64,000 nucleotides of DNA from Psococerastis gibbosa. Its lineage: Eukaryota > Arthropoda > Insecta > Psocodea > Psocidae. Under the pieces are notes generated by a model, which had not been told where the DNA came from, made no database searches, and was given only the letters and a program-made list of their open reading frames with translations. The stretch covers positions 33,699,047-33,763,046 of the forward strand of contig OZ020489.1 of NCBI GenBank assembly GCA_963971405.1, given 5' to 3'. The translations under genes and the position numbers were made by a program. Below, piece by piece: positions 35,030 through 46,900 of this stretch. Numbering within the stretch: position 1 is the stretch's first letter; every line of letters begins with the position of its first letter.

Positions 35030-35840
35030 ATTAAAGTTAAAACATTAAATTTGACTCATTATCCCAGCGTTGTGCTAAAAGAGCAGCTTATCGACTTAAT
35101 GTACCTGCTACCTACTTATTTGAGGAAAAGGTATATGGGAACATTCATAGCCCGTTATATGCAACATCGGATGCATGGACGAGGATCTTAGGGTGTGCAC
35201 TGCGTTAACCCACCCTACCCACAACACTACTAATCGCTACTGAAACTGCTGAAGCTCGGCGTCGAATGGCTGAAGCTGAAGTCTGAACAGCCCCGGACGG
35301 GCGTTGGATAAAGTAAAGTAAGAAAAGTGCATTCATATCCCATTACAACTTGTATTTAAACTCAAATTTAGCAGATTTTTGGTGACTGAATCAATATTGA
35401 AATATTGAATGCCGTATTATTTTGAGTTGCCTACACCACCCATATGGTGTGAAATTCCATTGGAGACCTGCAGGGTCGTTTAATTGTCAACGGCAACAAT
35501 AAGCCAGCGGGTTCCCAACCTTTTCGTAACGCGACTCACTATTGTCAGTCAATATTTTTTCGCAACCAACCGATTGCACTGTTTAATGTTTTTGCTTGTC
35601 AACAATTTTTCTTCAATGGGGGGGGGGGGGGGGGTTGAATGATGAAATAACCTTCAACGTTTCAACCTCAACCTTTCTTCACACAGTTGTTATTGCGGTA
35701 CATTTACTTTAAAAATGCGTAGCAGAGGTTAGGTTTTGTGAAGAACTTCTTCTGAGGTCACAATCGCAACGATTGGTTTGGCAGCAACTCCCTGCATATC
35801 TTTCTCCAGCTCTATCGGTTCTGCGCCTTCCTCTTTAGCT
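35030..35840. other. Non-genic stretch
   Basis: No gene recognised. Bases 35508-35530 ('ggttcccaaccttttcgtaa') look like a hAT terminal end. A G run lies at 35616-35634. Confidence 0.4.
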
Positions 35841-35844
35841 ATAG

Positions 35845-36203
35845 GTACGTTCGAGCTCCTGCGTCCTCCTTCAATTGATCCATGAATTCCTTCTTCTTCC
35901 TGCCTCTATTGCTTCTTTCCACTTTTGACTGTGCCCTCAATGATGATGTGAAGGGCAGTAGCGCTTTAATCTTGCTAACTCCTGGTATTCAGTCCGTGCT
36001 TTAACCCAGAATTTGGTTAAGTTTGTTTCCTTATCAACCGTTTTTAAGACAAAGTCGGAAGACAATTCTAGCAGGACCTCTTCTTCACCTGACGACACCT
36101 TTAGCAGCTTCATCTTGCCATCTGTAGTCCTGTGAAAGTCTGTTCCCAAGTCTTCGCGACCCCCAGAATTTTTTCTCGGGATCTCCCGGGGCCCGGGAGT
36201 CAC
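35845..36203 (-). pseudogene. hAT (ZBED-like) transposase C-terminal remnant
   Basis: The frame contains 'TNLTKFWVKARTEYQELA', matching the hAT dimerisation-region pattern (L..FW...R.EYP.L) of ZBED5/SCAND3/FAM200-type transposases. A one-base frameshift follows, and the next frame continues with 'IKALLPFTSSL', the expected LLPFPTTYLCE-like step. No catalytic region remains. It is a dead transposon end. Confidence 0.6.
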
Positions 36204-36388
36204 AACCTACAGAATAGGAACCTCTGCACTAGACGGTTGTAAGCTTCAACTAGACTTCTACCTTCATCGAAAATAAACTAGCAGCTACCTACGCTGTTTA
36301 AGATTAATTTACGACACTGTAACTACATTAGGAATAATCTACATATTATAAGGTAAGCGATAGTAGTTAGCAAAATAGATCACCGAAA

Positions 36389-36781
36389 TCAGCAATTTTT
36401 ATTTTTCCTAATTTTGACTGCCAAGAGTTCTTTCCCTCTATTTCCACTTTTTCGCAGTATTGTTATTGTGCACAACACTTTGTCAAACTTCTTTGTGACT
36501 TGCTGTTTAATTACTTTATTTCCCTGGTTATCAGGAATATTTGACTTCTTTCGTAATGTTTTTTTAGTATTTCGAAGCACTCCTTTTTTGTCAGTCATTA
36601 CGTAATTTCCATCATTTTGCAGATGAAGTGTTTTCTCCCTCAGCCCTTTCTTTACTTCTTTCATTACAGTTGGTAGCGTCACTTTCGGATTACGTACTTT
36701 GGCCGTCTTGTAAAGGGCGCAAAGAGTACATTTTCGGTATTTCAATTGGTCGTAGATTGCACGCCAAATGGCGTCTCTCAT
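36389..36781 (-). CDS. Unrecognised 130-codon Lys-rich open frame
   Basis: ATG-initiated frame (MRDAIWRAIYDQL...) with 130 residues. It is basic, with two Cys near residues 18 and 21 and Lys/Arg/Thr-rich stretches. There is no signal peptide or membrane segment. I do not recognise a family. It lies just upstream, on the same strand, of the hAT transposase remnant, so it may be another part of that dead element rather than a host gene. Confidence 0.25.
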   Translation of the reverse strand: MRDAIWRAIYDQLKYRKCTLCALYKTAKVRNPKVTLPTVMKEVKKGLREKTLHLQNDGNYVMTDKKGVLRNTKKTLRKKSNIPDNQGNKVIKQQVTKKFDKVLCTITILRKSGNRGKELLAVKIRKNKNC

Positions 36782-37034
36782 AATGAGTGACTTAAAAATT
36801 TAGATTTTTTTTGAAAGACTTGAAAATTTAGCAACATGTAAATAATGTAAATAAACAAACCAACTTGTTATGTAAATAAATCGACGAAGTTAAATTTAAG
36901 AAAAAGTCTTGAAAGAACGTGGCATAATATAGTCAAATTATACAAATTTCTCTGGTTATGTTGGCTTAATCGTATTAATTTACGACCTTACCGTGAGTAA
37001 ATCTATTGGTAAAGGTTTATATGACAATGGTGTA

Positions 37035-37185
37035 ATACTTTTAACAAAGGGTTACTTGGACTTACATTGCCTGCTGTGTAAATAGTCACAGTCATCGAAC
37101 AATTAGGGTTGTTGGGGAAGAGGCCCCCTTTTAACCCAGCAGACAATGCAATTACAACTAACCCTTTGTTAAATATTATCCCATG
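37035..37185. repeat. Palindrome-ended repeat, family K
   Basis: Ends 'taacaaagggtta' and 'taaccctttgtta' are inverted. The interior 'ggacttacattgcctgctgt' and 'cagtcatcgaacaatt' recur at 61040-61230. Confidence 0.65.
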
Positions 37186-37216
37186 AAAAACGTTACTTCG
37201 TGTAAGTGCAGACCAA

Positions 37217-38108
37217 AAAAAAGAACCGGTCTGAGTTTACTCGAACATGCTTTCCAATTTATCAACATTAGTAGATAGAGAAAATGAGTAATTTCATGGT
37301 AAATAATTTTCCTATGGTTAGATTTCCGATATCTCGGGGGGGGGGGGGGGGGGGTATCCACGTGACGTCACTGGAGGTGAGATTAATTCTAGATAGGCCT
37401 AGGTCAGATCAACACATTACCACACAGCAATAATGACAGGGCACGCAATGCATTTGAGCGTGAATTTGCTTTCAATTTTTAATTTTTTTTTTGTGCACAA
37501 AACCAAATAGTTTTTGGGAAAGCAAACTGCCCGGTTTCGTTACTCAATTTAACACCTAAAACATGCCTGAAGGTGGAAATCATCGATAGAAAATTATTTT
37601 TTAGTCATTTTTCATTAAAATTAAGTTATTTTTATTTTTCTACCCCCAGAAGCAAACTATCAAGGGGTAAGCGACCCCCGCATTTTATCAAAATTAATAA
37701 CGACTAGAATATATGTGAATTTAAAAGAAATCGTTGGAGCCGTTTTTGAGAAATAATTTTTTTATACGTTTTTTTTATGAGTTTTTTGAGAATAAAACCC
37801 CCCCAAATTGAGTTGGCCCAAAATAAAAAAAAATTGTTCCGAGGTTCCGATTTTTATAGACCTACATGCTAAATTTAATCAAAATCGACTGAGTAGTTTG
37901 CCTGGAAATCGATGAACAGGCAGACAGACAGACATACAGACATACAGACAGACAGAGCGACAGACAGACATTTCGTAAAAAACACTTTTTTGGGTTCCTG
38001 GGACCTCAAAATGTGTAAATCCGTTGAAATCTCGGAATCGAAAATTTCGACCATCACAAAGCTTTCCTTATATAGTAGGCCTACTACGTATAAATTGGAA
38101 AGCAAAAA
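37217..38108 (-). mobile_element. Family H element, reverse near-full copy
   Basis: Starts 'aagaaccggtctgagtttac' and ends 'tactacgtataaattggaaa'. Contains a long G run (37337-37353), 'acgtgacgtcactggaggtg' and a CAGA/CATA tract at 37920-37970. Same organisation as 7938, inverted. Confidence 0.85.
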
Positions 38109-38369
38109 TTATGACAAAAACAGGTAAATAATTAAAAATTTAACTTACGAGTCTGAATATCCAATATTTCAACATAATTTCGTATGACTACGGTGACGGA
38201 TTGCTCAACGTTTCGTACGTAGAGTTCAGGATCTGATGACATCGAAGAAAGATTGGCTTTGCGCGGGTCAAAAACGTTCCATATCCCCAACTGAAAAAAA
38301 CCACTTATAGAGAATCAAGTCGAACCCTGACAAGGTGGGCACCTGATGAGCCAGTTGAATATGGGATGG

Positions 38370-38565
38370 TAGGTAGTGGTCGATCTGAAAGCTTACTGCA
38401 GAGCCTCCGAGATTACAAACGTAGAAGTCCACGCAGTGCCACTGACGATGTCGACCGCAGTTGCTGACGAAACGTTTGAAGGCACGTTTTCATATCGACC
38501 ACAGCCCATCATTCCGGATTCTACTGCTTCATCATGTAACTCCGGCCGTGAAAGTATTTGTAATT
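38370..38565 (+). repeat. Repeat G, copy 2
   Basis: Related to 20765-20995: 'tagtggtcgatctgaaagc', 'ccactgacgatgtcgaccgc', 'gacgaaacgtttgaaggcac', 'catcattccggattctactg'. No coding region is assigned. The CTGANGA...GAAA layout resembles hammerhead cores of Penelope-like elements, but stem I is not seen. Confidence 0.6.
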
Positions 38566-38569
38566 ATTA

Positions 38570-39387
38570 TAAGGAGAACACTTGTATTAGTAACACGTTG
38601 GTCTGGAAAGGCTCAGATCGTCGATTCGGCTCCCCCAAGTGTCCAATTTTTTAATCTCTATTTTTGGAAATAAGGGCCTGAGGAAGGTGCATGGAAAAAC
38701 CACTAATTTCCGTAAACTTGAAGAGTAACTGTAATAAAAACTGGGCGACACTGCCATTTATCATTGGATGGCGGTGCCATGAAGTATTCCTTACCCAGGC
38801 AAGGGCGGATGCAGCGGAAAATTTAGGGTTTTTTTTTGTAAGTTTAAAAGGTAATTTTTTGTTGTTGAAAAGTTGAGTTTTATAAAAAAAAAAAAAAATT
38901 ACTAGGTATATTTACTAGGTATTCTGAATTTACTCATTTAGGGGGGTCATGACCTCCCTGACCCCCTGTGGATCCGCCACTGTACCGAGGCTCTTCAAGC
39001 AATGAGTGGAACTTTTGAAAATTGGAAATTGGAAATTTGGAAATTGAATAACCAATTTGACAGTGCGTGATTTCCTGTAATTTCATGATTATGCAACTGT
39101 CCACACTTTTAAACATTTTTCAGTTGGAATTTTAAAAGACCAACGCCATAGATAGCAACAAGTACAATGCTACAGCGAATTGAATTTACGATGCTATCTC
39201 AATAGATAATATGAAGATTGTTTGATTACATAGTCGTAAAACTGCAGGAAATTAGTAAACGGAATCATTGAATATACTGTATACATAACACTAGTGTTAT
39301 GGTAAGGCTGCTGCTGCAGCAAAACTACATGAGGATAAATACAGTAACGGAAATACGTAACGGAAGGGTAGCAAGTTATGCAAGGTG
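38570..39387. other. Non-genic stretch
   Basis: No gene. Bases 38800-38990 look like a decayed hAT MITE ('ggggtcatgacctccctgac', 'tggatccgccactgta'). Confidence 0.4.
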
Positions 39388-39395
39388 TAAGGACC

Positions 39396-39570
39396 CAGGG
39401 ACGGTTTCAGAAACAAAATTTCGGGGGGGGGGGGCGGTGGCCTGAAAAGTATCGCGATTCTTTTACTTGAGTAATAATTTTTTTTAATTTCCTTTAAAAG
39501 TCCATTCTATCTTATAAAGCTATAGCAGGGGGGGGGGACGCCCCACCGCCCTCCCCAAGGTTCGTCCCTG
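39396..39570. mobile_element. hAT-type MITE, perfect 8-bp TSD
   Basis: Ends CAGGGACGGTTTC and GGTTCGTCCCTG. Perfect duplication TAAGGACC at 39388-39395 and 39571-39578. G and C runs are inside. Confidence 0.9.
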
Positions 39571-39579
39571 TAAGGACCT

Positions 39580-40812
39580 CCGGCCAAAGAGGGCCCCGCA
39601 GAAAGGAGAAAGAAACCTACACTGTTTGGGATTTTCTGAAAAAATATATAAAATTAAAAAAAAACTAATTTATGACAAGAAAATTAATGTTTAAAAACAA
39701 AAACTAATTTCGCACCAGAAAGTTAAGTGGTGAACGTGATTGCAAAAAATTGAAAGGGGGGGGGGGAACTGCTGTCTTGCGTAAGGGCCCCCTACTATTA
39801 GTTACGCCCCTGAGTATAGAAATCTCGTTTGTGCAGCCATCTCTTCATCCAAATCCTCAAAGCCAAAAATGTCACAGAAATAGCTCGTTAGTGACGGTCA
39901 ATAACCAACATCAAAACTTGCACGGAGGCTCCACAGGCATGCATCAGTAATCTGTAATACTGACCATCAGGCACGTAGATGGGGGGGGGGGTTCTCCCCC
40001 TGTCGAAATTAAATGCATATTGGCACAAGTGGTACAAAAATACAATGCTCCAGATAGCTGCTGACAGACCGTCTAAGGTGGGAAGTTACAGGTGATACTG
40101 ACAGTATTTACTGATCGTTCAAGTGGTGCTAAAATATATATTGTGGGTCATTCTAATTTATCCATGCCCGTAGGCTAAAATGCAGGATAGCGCTCAACAT
40201 GAAAGCTTGGATTGTGATACTGATCAAGCGTGATGCTTCTGACCTACTTAGTTCATAACATTCGGGACACAGACATACACAGCCTACACATACAGCCTAC
40301 ATTTACACTCACTGACTACCCTATGATATGACCCGTTGCCATAAGTTCCCACAAGGCTGTAGCCAGAAATTTTCTCGGGAGAGGGGGGTCAATCGGCCGT
40401 CACCGGAGGTGAGGTAACCTCAATATATTTAAAACTCTATTCTATCTGTGTACGCTGCAAATATTTCGGGAGGGGGGTCCGGACCCACTGGACCTTGAGT
40501 TCCCATAAATCGAGCTAACGTCTGTGACAATGCCATGGTAAGCATGTCTGAGCTTGGTCGTTGGCGCTTGTAGTCGGCGTGGGCTTACATCAAGTGAGCG
40601 CAAAATAGCAAGAAATGCACTCGGAAGCAATACCAATACTGTCCGTAAGCCGATGGGGTCGTTGGCAGAGTAATGGTCAGTGGGCCACACTACAAGTAGG
40701 CCTACGTCCATAATTGCTTCCACCGGAATTCTACTAGCTACTATGTTTTCTGAGTTTGGCATTTTTTGTCCCGTTTTATTTGAAAGTTATGGTTTCTTTA
40801 GTAGGTACCTAC
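39580..40812. other. 3' flank of the visible serpin exons
   Basis: I searched this stretch on the minus strand for the serpin C-terminal exon (hinge, reactive loop, final strands) and did not find it. Bases 40350-40500 look like a G/C-run MITE. The terminal exon may lie further left, may be outside the window, or may be lost. Confidence 0.5.
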
Positions 40813-40998
40813 CCGTTGTAATGCTGGTGTAAGGATGACAAACCCTTCGACCATAAATGTTGGCACCATGGCATTGACTCTTGTAGGCTTCAAGGCATCC
40901 ATGACTCCCCTCAGAGTAACAGCACTCAGATCGTAAATTAATTGCCGTAGTCCTCTTCTCTCCATAGGAAGAATAATTAATAACTTGTACCTCTCATC
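40813..40998 (-). CDS. Serpin exon 9 (sheet B/C region)
   Basis: 62 codons between acceptor 'ttcttgcag' and donor GTAGGT, phase 0 at both ends. 'YKLLIILPMERRGLRQL' is the serpin 'ML..ILLP....GL..L' segment. 'VNAMVPTFMVEG' is the 'V.V.MPKF..E' strand, followed by 'ILTPALQR', where the next residues should be MG(I/M). The missing next exon should carry the hinge and reactive loop. Confidence 0.9.
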
Positions 40999-43900
40999 CT
41001 GCAAGAACACATTTGCCATGAACAAGCCACGAATTGTATAAAAAGATTATTCGCATGAGAACAATTCATTGAATTCCTTCAGCCGCCTCTTCAGCCGCCT
41101 CTGAAATCTCAATAGGTAATACCTGTGTTGAGATACGACAGCTTTCCGATCATATGGGGTGTAGGGACTCACACAAGTACAAAAATGTTACCACTATGCC
41201 ATCGAAGGTCGTTAATTTGGGGGGGGGGGGGTAGCTGACCCCCCCCCTCCCAATGTAGTAAAATGGTTGTTTACTCTTCATTTTTTATCGATACTTCAAA
41301 TTTCTGTCCTATTTTGACCCACAATTTCCCACCACTGGATCCGTCCCTGTTATATACTGTGGGTCAACTTCAATAAAAGAGACTTTTGCCAGTTGAGATT
41401 AAAAGCATGAGGTTTGAGGTTTGTGCTACAGCAATCAATTAACTCAGTCGAAGCAAATGTCATTACTATCACGCTAATAAAGTTGAGTTAGTTTATAGTT
41501 ATCGTAGATTGTTTTATCCTCGCATAATTTCAGCTTGAATTTAGCTGCATTCAACAAGAGAGATATCGATTGATTGCGCCTTCAGGTAGAAATCAAGAGC
41601 TTGGTGTCGTGTGAAAGGGCCTTAAGCCACCTTCGCAAAACGTCTCATGTCACAGTCCATGTCGCCCTAGCCATTGACAAAGATAGCCACAGAAGTGTTC
41701 AAAACCGCAACGCCTGGGCTTACCTTCACCAGTCTCAACTGTCAGACCTTGGGGTCTCGGCGTGGCAGAAGTCTTTTCCCTTGATAATTTCTCTCCCTAC
41801 GCTTAACATTGTTTTTTGACTAATGTACAGTATGAGCAGTGCTACTGATGTTTAGCTAGGCTATAGTTTTTTGATCCATACCTGCACTTCGTTGCTTATA
41901 CGTTTGTTACACTGTGTCAATGAAAAGCGTCCAATATCGCCTGTAGTAGGCTGACTTGAGGAACGTTAAAACTCATACGGAATACCAATAATAACAAGTC
42001 CTTGGCATGGAGTATGGGGTAGTGGGTAACTAAAAGTAAATTTGCGTCAAACAACTTTCAGACTCAAATAATTAATTAAAGAAATTTTTGAGATGAGAGC
42101 TACTTTGCAACAGAATGGTACTTACATCAAGAGGAAATTCAAGGGCCTGGCTGTGAAGCCTAGGAATATAGGCGAAAGGGAAGACATTTGAGTATGTCAT
42201 AACAGGCACAGGAGTCTCAATTGAACCATCGACCAAGAAGGGATGCCGAGGAAGTGGTCGGTACAATTCAGCTTTTCGGGACACATGACTGTCGAACATC
42301 CCGTTTTGAAGTTGCAGACTTAGGTCTGGAACAGCAGGGATGTGCAAAATATCTAAAAAATGTAAAAAAATAATATTAAAGGCTACCACCGTCGGGCACC
42401 ATGTCTTTCTTATTCCAATCCTTGGCGGTTTCCTACTTTCCGTAGTGGTGGTGGGATCCGCCCCAGTGGCATAAGATATTTTTTGGGTGGCCAAGTCCTG
42501 TCAGCCGTATTATGGCGATTTGGGTTTAACAAAATACCGAGGCTTATAATAATACCGGGATTTATTTTTAATATCGCATTCGTAAGGTTCAACGTAAGGG
42601 TGTTAAAATATGCGAGGGGAAATTCAAATGATAAATTATTGTAATACAAGAGAATGGAAAAGGTACCTGATATTGTTCTTGGATGCCTATGAAACCTGGA
42701 CTGATGTGTGAAATCCATCTCAGTTTGAAAACTAAGAGTAGGCAAATTCTTCAGACTTTTGTCTTTGCGGAGAAGAAGGTACTCCTGCAGGGTTTTTGGC
42801 ACAAACTCTTCCTCAATCAACAGCTCGTCATCCTGATCATCAGCTAAAGTACTCCAGTCTATATTCTTCTGCATCAAAAACTCATCCAAAGTGTGTGGTT
42901 CTAAATAACTATTTGCAGATGCGAAAGCTCGCTCAGGATCTTGAAGGGGCTTTTTACCAATATCTGTCAGGATAAAATATTCTTCCAGAGTCTTAACTTG
43001 CCAAGGCGATAGTGGATTCATCAAAACCGGATAAGGTGATCTTTTTACAACATTCCTATCAGTAGTAGCCGGAATAGTCACTTCGGTAATTGTTTCAGTT
43101 GTACTTAAATCTGGAAGAGCTTCTTCTTGCACGGTATTTAAGGAAGTTTCTGTTACAGCAATGGCTCCGGATGTTGTTGAAACAGTGCTATCGAAATATT
43201 TTTGGAACGATTCATCAGATGTGTTAATATTTGGTTCATTCTCGGTGGCATCTTGGATGTTTTTCAAAAATGTATCAGTCGCAGCTGCATCTGGTGTCGT
43301 CAACAACGTTGATGCTACTACTTCATCGGTTGCAATATTCGTATTTTCAGTGGCTGTTATTTTTGGTTCTTCAGTCATTTCGGTTTGCAAATATGTTATT
43401 CGAGTGGTACTTATTATTACTTCTTCTTCCGCATTAGGATTTAGTTGAGCTTGAGTATTTTCCTGGGTAATTTCTGCTTCACTTGTATCGACTTTCGTTG
43501 TATCTGATTGTGTCGTTGTTTCAGCATCAATTTCTCCATTTACTCGACTCTGCGTGTCTGTTACCTCCTGAAGAGACAAGTTTACTGTTTCCGTAGTTGC
43601 TTGTTTTTCGTCTGAGTCTCCTATTGTATTTTCAGAAGAATACTCAAATGTACTACTATTGATTAATTCGTTCTGACCGGTTGTTAGCAGCGGTTCTTTT
43701 GTCGATGGCGGGATTGTAGGGACGTCATTCGTTGTCGTAGTAGCCGATGACATGTCTTCTTGAACAGATTCTGTCGAAGGCATTGGAGACTTCGTGTCTA
43801 AAAAAAGATTAAAACATAGTTTGGCCTTTGATACTACTGTTGAACATTATTTTTATTTTGAAAACTAACTGCCTACCTATAGGCTAATTTTTAAAATATT

Positions 43901-46900
43901 TTTAAGACACTATATACCTGCAACTAGGAATTGAAATAAATGTAGGCAACTTGAATACATGAGAGTTACAGTATTTAAGGGTTGGGTTGCAGGTTAAAAT
44001 TCCCTAAAAACGCCAAAGAATGTTGCATCGGGATGAATCACTAACGTGGTTTGAAGTGAATGACAATTTTTACTTTTTGTTGAAAATTTAATATCAGACA
44101 TTTAGTATTGTTTGATTGTAGGCAAGACTTGTACCGTACCGAAACTCGGTTAAGTCGGGCTTACGTCAGTTACATTGTATCAATGGTAAGCTTGTCTCAG
44201 CTCGTCCATTATCATTGACAGCCTGATTGGGTTGACATCAAGAACGCGTAGGTACCAGTTTGCCGGTGGCCAAAAATGCCAATATTGACCGAAATTCATG
44301 GGCTTGTTGGCATTCCACGGTTCATTCCGTCAGCATATTATTATTTTATTGGGCGCGGAGTAGAAGGTGTAGCCTCCACAATAAGTATTTTTAAATAAAT
44401 ATTATTAATAATAACAATAAGTATACTGGGGTTTTCCTAATCGTTCGGCCTGTAACACTCCGGCTGTCGTCAAAGAGGCGATTGGGCAATGTAAATTTGG
44501 CGCGCTCAAATAGGAGTCGGATAGACATCAAACATGAGCCCTCTTTGAGATCGAGTTTGTCTCTCCATCACGCCAGCACATACAGTAAGCCTGGCCCACA
44601 AGGACAGATTCTACGCTGCAGTTCTGCTAAGAGAGCTGTCGAGATACATTGGAAGAAACGTGTTGGTGCACAAAGAAAGACAGATTCAACGCAGTAAACC
44701 TGCTGGGAGGTGGACAAGGGCTGATTCAATTGCTGCAGAGTTTATCTATAGGTGTGCACCACCTTCCAGCCGACTTCCAAGCAAACCTACCGGCAGATCT
44801 GCTGCGTATGATCTGCTCTTGCGCACCGTAAGTAATGCTATCTGAAACCCAACGCTTTAACCACCAAACATATATGTACATGGCGCCTCAGGGTCAGCGT
44901 TTCAAAACATGACCATGAAAGAACAAGATGGTTTCTCATGGACCGGCGCCCGCGGGTTAGCCTCCAATAACAGTTCATTTCTCCGTGAACCTGTTTTAAT
45001 ATTTACCTAACAACCGTCCACGCGAATCAACGCTTTAATTATTTTGGCCTGAGCTCGAAATGACCAAAGTCACTAGGGCTGATTACTACCTGGCAGCAGC
45101 TTCATTTCCCTAACGGGTAACTCTCATCGTGGCTAACCGTTATATTGGGGTTTTTGCTGTTCATTGTACGCTGTTAATGAGCTCCGCTATTAAATGTCCT
45201 ATAGGACACTCTTATAGGAATGTTCGCGTTGCTGGCAGGACCACAGAGCGGGCGTGCAGAAAAGACCCTGTATGGTGTGGAATAAATAGCATTCCTCATC
45301 ACATAGCTGAAGTATGTTAATTTCCGTTTCTGAATAGTCAGCAGCAACTTGGCTTCTTTATCCATATGCCTCAAAACCTCGGCATTAAGTCAGAAAGTCC
45401 CTATAATGGTTCTTGTAGTAAAGGGAGTCCCATGTAAATTTCCTTGGATAAGGTCAGGTATTTACAACCTTTCGGTCCCCTATCTATATAATGAAATCAT
45501 GTGTGTGGGGGCCCAAATTTCTCTTTGGCTGGTGTCAGCAGCAACTCGGCTTCTGCATCCATTTGTCTTAAGACCGCGGAATTAAGTCAGCTAGTAAATC
45601 CTTAATAAAGTTTTTTGACTGAAATGGATTCTTTGGATAAGGTCAGGTATACACAACATTTTGGTCCCCTATAATGAAATCATGTATGTGGGGCCCCAAT
45701 TTCTCGTTGGCTCTGGGCCAATTAATTGATTGATTGGTTGATATACGACCCGGCTTGCTGTGGTGTTATGGATATTGCGAATATCGGTATAATCGACTTC
45801 GATGGCCAGGTGGTAACGTGCTTGCACTTGTGCGAGTCTTTAAACGCCATGCGATCGGAGACGTGTCGTAACTCAACACGGGTACTAAATTACAGAGGCG
45901 ACTGAAGAGGTCAATCGGATACATTCATTAAATTGTTTGAATGCGATAAATCTTAGAAAAAAAAATCTTATGGTCAACTAGACAATGCATGATTTATTGA
46001 AAAAAAATTAAATTTGATATTTTTATAGGCCTAATCTTATCCTTTCAAGCAAAAGTTACAAGTTGTCCTTTGTAGCCACAACAATACTAGATCAATCCAA
46101 TGAGCTATTCCAAACAAGGCTATGGGAGTAGATTTGTACAGCCGTAAGTAGCCCGTATAGAATTTGGCGGATGCAGTTCGTTACGGCCGTTCAAATGTGA
46201 CGGTTCAAAGTCATTGTGCTCTGGTTTCTAGACAGAGAGCCGTTCCCATAGTAGAATCGAAAAAAAAAAGAAAACTGGACGGCTACAATGCATGGCGGTG
46301 CCTTATTGCTTTCTTAGAACGGCACATTTCTATGACTGGTGGGAAAGGCCCATATATCAGCTTTTCATTTTAGTGCCATGTCACAACGGTATATATATCG
46401 CGCCCGATTTAGAGGGGTGATTAGCGGGATTTTGACTCATCAGATGGTACAATACGATAAGCCGCCCATTCCATAGAGCATAGAGGAAAACAAACATTTC
46501 CGTCAATGTCAATTGCATTCTGCAATGCGAGGTCGGTGGAAACGCCACCTAGTCTTGAATGTCTGCTATCACGTCACCGTTTTTGTAAATAGCCCTAGCC
46601 GGTCGGTGGAATGGGCGCCTAAGGAGGGGTGGACCTTGACCAAGGACGGATACCCCCGAAAATTTGGTAAATCTATTGTAAATTAAGTTATTACGCTCTA
46701 ATTTAGTCGATCCTACATATGTTTCTCCTATTTTAACACTCAGCTACCCCCCCCCCCCAAAAAAAAAACAATGGGCTGGATCCGTCTTCTTCTTCTTCTT
46801 CTTCTTCCGGCTCTACAGCCCTTGGTGGGCTTTGGCCTGCTCGACAACACTCCTCCATTCTTCTCGGTTTTGCACAACGCTCCACCATCTGGAGACTCCC

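Noticed and set aside
40442..40762. 106-codon frame just downstream of serpin exon 9, tested as the missing C-terminal exon
   Set aside because: It has no serpin hinge or final-strand pattern, and it includes MITE-like sequence.
44482..44845. Overlapping frames of 60-71 codons near 44.5-44.8 kb as a possible exon
   Set aside because: No motif, no convincing splice sites, and it lies within serpin intron 6 on the opposite strand.
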